A DNA stretch of 52,839 nt, taken from contig LJKK01000093.1 of the NCBI GenBank assembly GCA_001421185.1, positions 1 through 52,839 on the forward strand, in the 5' to 3' direction. The stretch comes from Methanomassiliicoccales archaeon RumEn M1 (GTDB lineage: Archaea > Thermoplasmatota > Thermoplasmata > Methanomassiliicoccales > Methanomassiliicoccaceae). This document shows positions 42,781-50,344 of this stretch, in pieces. A program made the position numbers and the translations under genes. Below the pieces are notes generated by a model. It saw nothing but the letters and a program-made list of their open reading frames with translations, was not told the origin of the DNA and made no database searches. Position 1 is the stretch's first letter; every line of letters begins with the position of its first letter.

Positions 42781-43896
42781 TTGACGGATATGGACCTGGC
42801 ATGGATAATATTCGGGGCGATTGTCGCCATATTGCTTTTCCTTGACATCGGGGTCATCAACCGAAGGCCGCACATCATCAAGCCCCGGGAGGCCATGCTG
42901 CAGGTCGCCCTGTTCGTCGGCGTGGCCATCGCCTTCAACATCGGCGTCTATATCTGGATGGGACCCACCACCGGCCTGGAGTTCACCACCGGGTATCTCC
43001 TGGAGCTCATGCTCAGCGTGGACAACCTGTTCGTGTTCATCCTCATCTTCACCTCCTTCTGCGTACCTCGGAGGGACCAGCACAAGGTGCTGTTCTACGG
43101 CATCATAGGCGCGCTGGTGTTCAGGATGGCGTTCATCTTCGCCGGCGTCACGCTAGTGGAGAATTTCGAGTGGATCCTCTACATCTTCGGGGCCTTCCTG
43201 ATCGTCACGGCCATCAACATGGCGCGGGGCAAGGAGGAGAAGGAGAAGTCGCCGGACAAGAACATCCTGGTCCGGCTCTTCCGCAAGTTCATGCCGGTGA
43301 CCGGCAGCTACGAGGGCGATGCGTTCTTCGTCCGGAAGCCGGGCACGGGCGCCAAGACGGGCAAGATGGTCCTGTGGGCCACCCCCATGTTCATCGCCCT
43401 CCTGGTGGTCGAGACGACCGACATAGTGTTCGCCGTCGACTCCATCCCGGCCATCCTGGGCATCACGACCAACGCGTTCATCGTGTACAGCTCCAACGTC
43501 TTCGCGGTCCTGGGCCTGAGGTCGATGTACTTCGCCCTATCGCACATACTGGGCGCCTTCTGCTACCTCAAGTATGGGCTGGCCGGCATCCTGTCCTTCG
43601 TGGGCGTCAAGATGCTGCTCCCTCTCGCGGAGCCGATCACGGGCATGGACATGCATGTGCCGGTGATACTGTCCCTGGCGGTGATCGTGGTCATACTGGC
43701 GGTGGCCATCGGGGCCTCGCTGCTCAAGACCCGGGGGGCCAGGACCTGCCCGGTCATCCAGAGGAAGGTGTGCCCGGCGGGCAAGGACACCACCAGCTGC
43801 CCCGCCCTGAGGTCCCTGCAGGAGAAGGGCGAGGCGTGCGAGGGCGCCAACTGCCCCGGGGTGGAAAAGCTGAAGGAGGATGAAGGGGAGCACTGA
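42781..43896 (+). CDS. TerC-family membrane protein with Cys-rich tail
   Basis: 371 residues from TTG 42781 (ATG 42790 possible). TerC/Alx family: nine or so helices with SVDNLFVFILIFTSFCVP, the acidic VETTDIVFAVDSIPAILGIT and GLRSMYFALSHILGAFCYLKYGLAGILSFVG signatures; TerC/Alx proteins have been tied to metal ion handling, especially manganese, and protein folding at the membrane. The unusual part is the last 50 residues, with five cysteines, four as xCP (TCPVI, VCPAG, SCPAL, NCPG) plus ACEG, a possible metal-binding tail. Confidence 0.88.
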   Translation: MTDMDLAWIIFGAIVAILLFLDIGVINRRPHIIKPREAMLQVALFVGVAIAFNIGVYIWMGPTTGLEFTTGYLLELMLSVDNLFVFILIFTSFCVPRRDQHKVLFYGIIGALVFRMAFIFAGVTLVENFEWILYIFGAFLIVTAINMARGKEEKEKSPDKNILVRLFRKFMPVTGSYEGDAFFVRKPGTGAKTGKMVLWATPMFIALLVVETTDIVFAVDSIPAILGITTNAFIVYSSNVFAVLGLRSMYFALSHILGAFCYLKYGLAGILSFVGVKMLLPLAEPITGMDMHVPVILSLAVIVVILAVAIGASLLKTRGARTCPVIQRKVCPAGKDTTSCPALRSLQEKGEACEGANCPGVEKLKEDEGEH

Positions 43897-43940
43897 GCCC
43901 TTACAGGCTCGCCTCCATCCCCAATTATAAGAAAGGAATG

Positions 43941-43958
43941 GCCGCCTGACACGGCGGC
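43941..43958. terminator. Hairpin between TerC and GAPDH genes
   Basis: GCCGCC/GGCGGC stem with loop TGACAC between two convergent stop codons; likely shared terminator. Confidence 0.45.
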
Positions 43959-43966
43959 TGAGGGCA

Positions 43967-44983
43967 TCACTTGCCGATGCCCAGGCTGTCGTCGGTCTTC
44001 TTGATCGAACGGGCGGCGTCCTGCTCGAGCTTCATCATGGAGCGTATGCAGTCGATGTTCTCGGGCACCACATCGCTCTCCTGGTGCACCGCCTGGTAGT
44101 AGTACAGGGTGCTGCCGACGATCTTGATGCCGTCCTGCCACACCGCGATCTCCATGAGGTCGCCGCGAGAGCGCTCAAGGTCCTTGGCCAGCTCCATGAT
44201 GTTGGCCGTTCCCTTTATTCCCCGCTTGCCGCTCACCAGCTTCACCCGGGGAACATTGTCCCATGCGGCCAGCACATCGCTCTCCTTCACCTCCTTCTTG
44301 AGATCGGCGATGACGCAGTGAAGGTGCATCAGGGTGGTCGGCGCCTTGACGGCCATGGTGGTGATCTCCACCCATGGCATGATCGTCTGCACGTCGGGAC
44401 CATGGTGGGTGGGTAGCTTGAGCGAGGGCTCCAGGCTGTTCAGCGCCGAGCCCTTATTGTCCGATGGATCGGCCCCGCGGCGCACGAGGGTGGCCGACAC
44501 CCTCTTGATGCCAATGTCCCGGTCCAGCGGGAACAGCGTCCGCACCAGCCCGGTGGTGTTGCACGAGACGACCCGGGCGAAGTTGGCGCCCCAGGCCTCG
44601 CTGTAATTGGCATAGGCGTTGAACGACACGCCGGCCACGCCATGGTCCTCCCCGCCCTGGAAGATGGCCTTGACGCCGGCCTTCTCGTACAGGGGGCGAT
44701 AGGCCTCTCCAACGCCTCCGGGGGTGGCGTCGACGATGATGTCGACCTTGCCCAACAGATCTTCCAAGGTGCCCTCCACCTTGAGGCCGTCCTTCTCGAA
44801 ATCGGCCATCTGCTCGGGCTTGGCGACATAGAGCGGATAGCCTGCCGAGCAGGCCAGATGCGCCTCGTACGATGGCCTGGTCTTGGTGACACCGACCAGC
44901 TCCATGTCGTCCTGCGCCGCCACGGCGCTGGCGACCCTCTTCCCTATCGTGCCATATCCGTTGATGCCAACCCGTACCTTCAT
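43967..44983 (-). CDS. gap: Glyceraldehyde-3-phosphate dehydrogenase, archaeal type II
   Basis: 338 residues from ATG 44983. Oxidises glyceraldehyde 3-phosphate with phosphate. MKVRVGINGYGTIGKRVASAVAAQ is the dinucleotide loop; VVSCNTTGLVRTLFPL holds the catalytic Cys, and ATLVRRGADPSDNKGSALNSLEPS and THHGPDVQTIMPWVEITTMAVKAPTTLMHLHCV are archaeal family segments. The frame is open to 45061 (TTG), but the MKV start fits the family; a TATA-like TTAATAATC (about 45083-45091) then implies a leader of about 78 nt. Divergent from the ilv operon. Confidence 0.95.
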   Translation of the reverse strand: MKVRVGINGYGTIGKRVASAVAAQDDMELVGVTKTRPSYEAHLACSAGYPLYVAKPEQMADFEKDGLKVEGTLEDLLGKVDIIVDATPGGVGEAYRPLYEKAGVKAIFQGGEDHGVAGVSFNAYANYSEAWGANFARVVSCNTTGLVRTLFPLDRDIGIKRVSATLVRRGADPSDNKGSALNSLEPSLKLPTHHGPDVQTIMPWVEITTMAVKAPTTLMHLHCVIADLKKEVKESDVLAAWDNVPRVKLVSGKRGIKGTANIMELAKDLERSRGDLMEIAVWQDGIKIVGSTLYYYQAVHQESDVVPENIDCIRSMMKLEQDAARSIKKTDDSLGIGK

Positions 44984-45152
44984 GTTAGATGCACATCCGT
45001 TCTTGGTATGATGGAGGTCGATGATGATGACCATTGCGGTATCTCGACCCCAGAATGTCAATGGGAGGATGATGAGGGATGATTATTAATTGTCGTCCCA
45101 TTCGTGCGTCGGCACCCGTGACACTATTGCTCATGGCTGCACTTCGCAATGG

Positions 45153-45160
45153 TTTAAATA
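45153..45160 (+). promoter_or_regulatory. TATA box of the ilv operon
   Basis: TTTAAATA, centred 27 bp before an ATG at 45184, the spacing of leaderless genes elsewhere in this window. The start of ilvB itself is 147 bp away, so the transcript should begin with the small ORF described next. Confidence 0.65.
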
Positions 45161-45183
45161 CTTAATTTATCATTTCGGGAACG

Positions 45184-45252
45184 ATGTCAAGATGTTCCAC
45201 TGACCGCTCGGTCTTTTCCGTCTTGAGCGTAGTGGTAGTCTTGATTAGGTAG
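45184..45252 (+). CDS. Candidate ilv leader peptide rich in Val, Leu and Ile
   Basis: A 22-codon ORF ahead of ilvB, too short for routine calling. Its second half reads SVFSVLSVVVVLIR: nine of 22 residues are branched-chain, with four Val, Leu and Ile codons in a row (45229-45246) just before a TAG. By TATA spacing it starts at or near the transcript 5' end. This is the layout of leader peptides that sense charged branched-chain tRNA before ilv operons in bacteria. It is in the same frame as ilvB, separated by the TAG. No homology evidence is available; chance cannot be excluded. Confidence 0.5.
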   Translation: MSRCSTDRSVFSVLSVVVVLIR

Positions 45253-45255
45253 AGG

Positions 45256-45295
45256 CATCCAATACCCCTGGGTGTCCTCGCTCATTGTAAGGATG
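45256..45295 (+). promoter_or_regulatory. Possible stem that hides the ilvB ribosome-binding site
   Basis: CATCC at 45256-45260, just after the leader stop, is complementary to GGATG at 45291-45295, which overlaps the AAGGAT ribosome-binding site of ilvB. A small hairpin (ATACC-CCTG-GGTGT, 45262-45275) lies between. A ribosome stalled on the Val/Leu/Ile codons would cover CATCC and free the site. Model, not proof. Confidence 0.4.
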
Positions 45296-45303
45296 TGTTA
45301 CTT

Positions 45304-46974
45304 GTGAGAGGTTCAAAAGCTGTCCTCACGCTTCTGGAACAAAAAGGCGTCGAGGTGATGTTCGGGCTTCCTGGCGGAACGACCATGCCCCTTTACGATG
45401 ACCTGCTGTCATCGGACATACGCCATGTGCTGGTCCGCCATGAGCAGTGCGCGGCTCACATGGCCGACGGATACGCCCGCGCCACCGGGCGCCTGGGCGT
45501 CTGCACCTCGACGTCCGGTCCAGGCTCTACCAACCTGATCACCGGCGTCGCCACCGCCTACGTGGACTCGTCCCCCATGCTCGTGCTGACCGGCCAGGTG
45601 GCCACTGGCCTGATCGGCAACAATGCCTTCCAGGAGGCCGACTCGTTCTCGCTGATGATGCCGATCACCAAGCACAACTTCCGGTGCCTGGACCCCAGCG
45701 ACATTCCGGAGGCGATAAACCGGGGGGTCGACATCGCCACCACTGGCCGCATGGGGCCGGTCCACGTCGACCTGCCCAGCGATGTCATGAACAAGCAGGT
45801 CCCCGAGGAAGCGTTCAGACAGACCTTCCAGATGCCCCCGCCGCTGGAGGACCTCTCCGCCATAACGGACGCCATCAAGATGCTGAAGAACGCCGAGCGG
45901 CCCCTGCTGCTGGTGGGCGGAGGCGTCCAATGGGCCAACGCCTGTTCGGAGGTTCTCCGCCTGGCCGAGATGCTGATGGCCCCCGTCACCACGACCATCA
46001 TGGCCAAGGGGACCATTCCTGAGAACCACCCCCTGTCGCTCGGTATCATAGGCATGCATGGACGCGAGTCGGCCCGCCAGGCGTTCATCGAGGCGGACGT
46101 CATCCTGGCCGTGGGAACGCGCTTCTCGGACCGCAGCGCCTCCGGCCAGTCGGAGCTGCCGATGAGCACCAAGATCATACAGATCGACATCGACCCCGGC
46201 GAGGCCGGCAAGTCCGCCCGTACCCAGGTCCGCCTGGTCGGCGACGCCAAGAAGGCGCTGACGCAGATCATCAACGGGCTGGCCGCCCAGAGGGGCGAAT
46301 CGGCCTGGACCCAGCGCATCAAGGCGATAAGGGACAATTGCCAGTGCGTCATCGACTTCGATACCAGCCCCGTGCTGCCGCAGACGGTCATCGCCAGGAT
46401 GAACAAGCTGCTTCCCGAGGACAGCATTATCACCACTGAGGTGGGCCAGAACCAGATGTGGGCGGCCCACTTCTTCAACGCCCGGTACCCACGGCAGTTC
46501 ATCACCTCGGGCGGCTTCGGCACCATGGGCTTCGGCTTCCCCGCGTCCATAGGGGCCAAGTGCGCCTTCCCCGAGAAGACGGTGGTCGACGTCGCCGGCG
46601 ACGGCAGCATCCAAATGGTCTTCCAGGAGTTCGCCACCGCCGTCTCGGAGGACCTTCCGGTCATCGTCGTGGTGTTCAACAACGGGTGGCTGGGCATGGT
46701 CCGGCAGTGGCAGAAGCTGTTCAACGAGAGGCGGTTCTCCGGCACCGAGCTGTGCAACAACCCCGACTTCGTCAAGCTGGCCCAGGCCTATGGCGCCGAC
46801 GGGGTCCGCGTGGACCGCGCGTCGGAGCTGGACGACGCGATCAACAGCGCGGTGGCATCGGAGGTCCCGTACATCATCGATGTCAGAGTCGATCCAGAGG
46901 AGGACGTCCTCCCCATGATCCCGCCGGGCGGCGGGTCCAAGAACATCATACGAGGTAGATGCGGATGGAACTGA
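45304..46974 (+). CDS. ilvB: Acetolactate synthase, large subunit
   Basis: 556 residues from GTG 45304; GTG 45295 is possible, but AAGGAT at 45289 sits better for 45304. First common enzyme of valine, leucine and isoleucine synthesis, ThDP-dependent. GVEVMFGLPGGTTMPLYDDLL, VRHEQCAAHMADGYARATG (Glu activating the cofactor: HEQ), STSGPGSTNLITGVATAYVDSSPMLVLTGQV, and the ThDP motif GDGSIQMVFQEFATAVSEDLPVIVVVFNN are all present. Overlaps ilvN by 10 nt. Probably regulated through the leader region upstream. Confidence 0.96.
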   Translation: MRGSKAVLTLLEQKGVEVMFGLPGGTTMPLYDDLLSSDIRHVLVRHEQCAAHMADGYARATGRLGVCTSTSGPGSTNLITGVATAYVDSSPMLVLTGQVATGLIGNNAFQEADSFSLMMPITKHNFRCLDPSDIPEAINRGVDIATTGRMGPVHVDLPSDVMNKQVPEEAFRQTFQMPPPLEDLSAITDAIKMLKNAERPLLLVGGGVQWANACSEVLRLAEMLMAPVTTTIMAKGTIPENHPLSLGIIGMHGRESARQAFIEADVILAVGTRFSDRSASGQSELPMSTKIIQIDIDPGEAGKSARTQVRLVGDAKKALTQIINGLAAQRGESAWTQRIKAIRDNCQCVIDFDTSPVLPQTVIARMNKLLPEDSIITTEVGQNQMWAAHFFNARYPRQFITSGGFGTMGFGFPASIGAKCAFPEKTVVDVAGDGSIQMVFQEFATAVSEDLPVIVVVFNNGWLGMVRQWQKLFNERRFSGTELCNNPDFVKLAQAYGADGVRVDRASELDDAINSAVASEVPYIIDVRVDPEEDVLPMIPPGGGSKNIIRGRCGWN

Positions 46975-47324
46975 TGAAGATAGTCGGAAACGATTCCCCG
47001 GGACTCTTCCAGAGGGTCCTGGTGGAGCTGGGCAGACGGAAGATAGACGTCGAGAAGTCGTTCATGGCCAGGAACAACGGGCTCATCACCATCATAGTGG
47101 AAGCGAACACTGGCAACATGAACGGCCGCCTGCTTCACGCCCTGACGGCGCTGCAGGACGTCAACTCGGCGGAGTACCTCGATGAGGACTACTTCTGCTT
47201 CTGGGAATCGTCGCCCGAAAAGGGCTCCGATTTCCTCGTCGCCTGCGGTGCCGACAAGGACGCCGGGGTGATGAAGAAGGCTGCCGAACATTGTTTATAT
47301 CGGGGCACGAATTCGCGGAGCTGA
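46965..47324 (+). CDS. ilvN: ACT-domain protein, short acetolactate synthase regulatory subunit
   Basis: 119 residues from ATG 46965, which has GAGGT eight bases upstream; ATG 46959 is too close to it. One ACT domain: [46 protein letters not shown], then a partial second half. Usual IlvN proteins are about 160 residues with a C-terminal domain; this one lacks it and ends in [12 protein letters not shown], which coincides with the ilvC TATA box (TTTATAT, about 47294). Position between ilvB and ilvC supports a regulatory subunit, but its sequence is divergent. A late frameshift is possible. Confidence 0.75.
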   Translation: MELMKIVGNDSPGLFQRVLVELGRRKIDVEKSFMARNNGLITIIVEANTGNMNGRLLHALTALQDVNSAEYLDEDYFCFWESSPEKGSDFLVACGADKDAGVMKKAAEHCLYRGTNSRS

Positions 47325-47338
47325 ACTACGGTGTGACA

Positions 47339-48327
47339 ATGGCGACGACCATCTATCATGATTCTGACGCGGACCTAGGAGCGTTGAAGGGCAAGAAGAT
47401 CGCGGTGATCGGCTACGGCAACCAGGGAAGGGCCCAGGCGTTGTGCCTGCACGACTCCGGCCTCGACGTGGTGGTCGGAGCGCGCAAGAACGGCAAGTCC
47501 TGGGAGAGCGTCCAGAAGGATGGCCTCAAGGTCGCCGAGATCCCCGACGCGGTCAAGGGCGCCGACGTGGTCATGATGCTGCTACCCGACGAGGTGCAGC
47601 CCCGCATCTACAAGGAACAGGTCGCCCCCAACCTCAAGGATGGCGCCGCTCTGGAGTTCGCCCACGGATTCGCCATCACCTTCGATCTTATCACTCCCCC
47701 ATCGACCTGCGACGTCATCATGATGGCGCCCAAGTCGCCCGGCCGCATGGTGCGGCAGACCTTCACCGAGGGCTTCGGCGTGCCGGCCCTGATCGCCGTG
47801 CACCAGGATGCCAGCGGAAACGCCAAGAAGCTCGCTCTCGCCCTGGCCAAGGCATCGGGGCCACCAAGGCCGGCGTGCTGGAGACCGACTTCCGCGAGGA
47901 GGCCACGTCCGACCTGTTCGGCGAGCAGGCCGTGCTGTGCGGCGGCGTGACCGCGCTCATCCAGGCCGGCTTCGACACCCTGGTGAAGAACGGCTACCGC
48001 CCCGAGATCGCCTACTTCGAGGTGCTGCACGAGCTGAAGCTCATCGTCGACCTCATCCAGGCCGGCGGCATGATGCACATGTGGAACTCGGTATCCAACA
48101 CCGCCGAGTTCGGCGGACTGACGAGGAGGGACCGCGTCATCAACGCCGAGTCCAGGAAGGAGATGGAGAAGATCCTCCAGGAGATCAACTCCGGCAAGTT
48201 CGCCGAGGAGTGGACCAAGGAGTGGCCCAACGACCTGGCGAACATGAAGAAGCTCGAGGCCGAGGAAGCGGACAAGGAGATCGAGAAGGTCGGCAAGGAG
48301 ATCCGCGCCCTCTTCGAGCGCAAGTAA
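47339..48327 (+). CDS. ilvC: Ketol-acid reductoisomerase, class I (frameshifted)
   Basis: NADPH- and Mg-dependent second enzyme of branched-chain synthesis. Start ATG 47339. The first frame (to 47950) has [38 protein letters not shown] and [13 protein letters not shown]; the second, from about 47850 to 48327, has [87 protein letters not shown], the metal and substrate site. One missing G near 47852 (should read K-GIGATKAG) restores a 329-residue protein. A TATA-like TTTATAT near 47294 suggests an internal promoter. Confidence 0.92.
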
Positions 48328-48408
48328 AACCCCTTACCCCAACATCCTTTTCCTTATTCTCCGTCAGCTCGCGCCTGGGCTCATTGATCGCGTGGTATTT
48401 CTGGTCAT

Positions 48409-49251
48409 TCATTCCAACGCCGGCTTGTGCGCGTAGGTGGTGATGTGTATCGGGAAGTTTGTCTCCGCCCGGTATCCCATGTCTGTCAGAAGGTCCTCGA
48501 GCGCGAAACAGGTCTTCCGTCCCTCGACCTCGTGGTAGGAGGCGATGGCGACCTTGACGTCGTTGTCCATCAGAACGTTCCGGGCGCCCTTCACCGCCTC
48601 GATCTCCGAGCCCTCTATGTCCATCTTCAGGAAGTCCAGCCGATCGATGCCCAAACGCTCCAGCTCGTTGTCCAGCGCGACCACGTCGACATCGCCGTTG
48701 GCCTCGTGCCTCCTATTGACGTTGCATGGCAGGTCGTCGTAGGACAGAGCGGAGAAGTCCTCTCCGTACTCGCAGAAGGCCATGCGGCGGTCCGATGACC
48801 ACAGGCCCTTGGGAACGATGGTCACGTTGTCAAGCCCGTTGAGCTCAACGTTCTCCCGGAGCCTCTCCCGGTTGCGGCCATCCGGTTCGAACGCTATGAC
48901 CCTGCCATCTGGTCCGACCATCGTGGCCGCCAGGACGGTGAAGGTGCCGTGGTACGCCCCGCCGTCCACCACCACATCGCCCGGGCCGGGGGCGTGGCGG
49001 AGCATGTAGCCGTTCAGTGCCGGCAGCTCCAGCTCGCCGTATCCATCGCACCGGTAATGGCAGGGATGTCCGCGATACGTGACCTGTATCAATTCCTTCT
49101 TCTGCCTGATCCGGAAGCCCCGGTAGATGGACGTCTCGTCCCAGTGGCGGCTGTGCAGTACGGTGTACACCTCTTCCCGCAGGGCGGAGCGCGGCATCAG
49201 GGGAACGATGTAGAGCTCCACGGCGCGGAGGAGTAGGTCTGCCGGCCTCAT
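48409..49251 (-). CDS. FkbM-family methyltransferase
   Basis: 280 residues from ATG 49251, supported by a TATA-like GGATTATATCC about 30 bp upstream; the longer frame to 49335 is not needed. SAM-dependent O-methyltransferase fold: VVVDGGAYHGTFTVLAATMVG (SAM loop), VIAFEPDGRNRERLRENVELNGLDNV, and FLKMDIEGSEIEAVKGA, the FkbM signature. Such enzymes methylate sugars, glycans or small molecules. No substrate is implied by neighbours. Convergent with ilvC. Confidence 0.87.
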   Translation of the reverse strand: MRPADLLLRAVELYIVPLMPRSALREEVYTVLHSRHWDETSIYRGFRIRQKKELIQVTYRGHPCHYRCDGYGELELPALNGYMLRHAPGPGDVVVDGGAYHGTFTVLAATMVGPDGRVIAFEPDGRNRERLRENVELNGLDNVTIVPKGLWSSDRRMAFCEYGEDFSALSYDDLPCNVNRRHEANGDVDVVALDNELERLGIDRLDFLKMDIEGSEIEAVKGARNVLMDNDVKVAIASYHEVEGRKTCFALEDLLTDMGYRAETNFPIHITTYAHKPALE

Positions 49252-49348
49252 GCAGCCTATTCTTCCTCTTCCTCTCGGATATAATCCCTTCCCCGAGATG
49301 CTCGCCGGGGGCAAGAGATAATTAGCACCGCTCACTTCATCATGTTAG

Positions 49349-49696
49349 ATGACCAAGCGCATCCTTCTCATGATCGGAGAGCACGATTTCGAGGTCGAGC
49401 TCAACGATACCGACGCTGCCAACGCCATATGGCTGGCCGCTCCGTTCGAGGCCAGGACGAACGCGTGGGGCGAGGAGATCTACTTCGAGGTACCGGCCGA
49501 TGCCGGACTGGAGAACGGACGAAAGGTCCTGGAACCGGGCGAGGTGGCGTACTGGCCCCAGGGAAAGGCACTGTGCATCTTCTACGGTCCGACGCCGGTC
49601 AGCAAGGACGGGCGGCCGGAGGCGATCTCCGACGTCACGCCGATCGGCCGTTTGATCGGGACCCGCGACGCTTCGAGGACGTGGGCGATCGCATGA
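49349..49696 (+). CDS. Cyclophilin-like fold protein (DUF369/TM1367-type)
   Basis: 115 residues. Beta-rich with the family segments LMIGEHDFEVELNDTDAANAIWLAAPFEARTNAWGEEIYFEVP and GEVAYWPQGKALCIFYGPTPVS, then VTPIGRLIG. These small proteins have a cyclophilin-like barrel, but no isomerase activity has been assigned. ATG 49349 is the only fitting start. The next gene starts 26 nt after its stop; possibly co-transcribed. Confidence 0.8.
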   Translation: MTKRILLMIGEHDFEVELNDTDAANAIWLAAPFEARTNAWGEEIYFEVPADAGLENGRKVLEPGEVAYWPQGKALCIFYGPTPVSKDGRPEAISDVTPIGRLIGTRDASRTWAIA

Positions 49697-49721
49697 AGGT
49701 AATGGTCCGGAGAATGTGAGC

Positions 49722-50189
49722 ATGGCCGACGAGGCGCTGTTGAAGAAGGGCGATCATGTCATCTACTCGGTCATTGGCAACGTGGGCACGGCCCAGGTGC
49801 AGGGAATAATGGCATTAAAGGTCGTCAAGGTCAAGAAGGGCGAGTACCTCGTGGACGTCCTGCCCAAGGGCGTACCGTTCCTCAAGCGCGCCCGGCTGAC
49901 GTTCCCGATCGACGAAATGAACCTGGCCGACATCGGCGGCGTGCTGGCCGGTTGGTCGGTGCGAGCCGACGGCACGCGGATGGGCGAGGAGGTCGTTCCC
50001 ACGAAGTTCGGAGACAGGACGCTGGTCCGCTACCAGCGTATTGAGGTCAAGGACGACGGCAACGTGCAGACGGAACAGTTCGTCGATCCGGTGCACAACT
50101 TTCCCTACGCCGCCCGGATGTCCGGCTCCAGCGGCGAGGTACAGTTCGGCATCATGGAGACCAACATCGCCTGGATCAAGGAAGCCTGA
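49722..50189 (+). CDS. Conserved-looking beta-rich protein of unknown function
   Basis: 155 residues from ATG 49722 (GTG 49716 also in frame). No known family recognised. The N-terminal half (LKKGDHVIYSVIGNVGTAQVQGIMALKVVKVKKGEYLVDVLPKG) reads like a small beta barrel with a tight turn every 8-10 residues, and the C-terminal part has IEVKDDGNVQTEQFVDPVHNFPYAARM. No signal peptide or membrane segment. The codon pattern and base composition match its neighbours, so it is likely a real gene. Confidence 0.6.
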   Translation: MADEALLKKGDHVIYSVIGNVGTAQVQGIMALKVVKVKKGEYLVDVLPKGVPFLKRARLTFPIDEMNLADIGGVLAGWSVRADGTRMGEEVVPTKFGDRTLVRYQRIEVKDDGNVQTEQFVDPVHNFPYAARMSGSSGEVQFGIMETNIAWIKEA

Positions 50190-50344
50190 GATGCCGAGGC
50201 CCGTTGGGTCGGGACTCCTAGGCGGCGACCATCTCATATGGTAAAGTGATCTGGCCAAGCCATGACATCAATCGATGAGCTTGGTCGAGAGCGGTGAGCC
50301 CCCGATGTGGGGAGCGCGGATGTCTCCTCACCGCATTGAATGCT

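Noticed and set aside
44984-45061. N-terminal extension of GAPDH starting at TTG 45061
   Set aside because: Family members begin at MKVRVGINGYG; the extra residues have no conserved pattern. The region is better read as a leader.
47850-47950. Programmed frameshift in ilvC
   Set aside because: No slippery run or downstream structure is visible, and six similar single-base breaks elsewhere make an error the simpler cause.
50190-50344. Possible small gene in the gap before tldE's 3' end
   Set aside because: The gap of 155 nt contains stops in most frames, no ribosome-binding site with a supported frame, and no clear hairpin.
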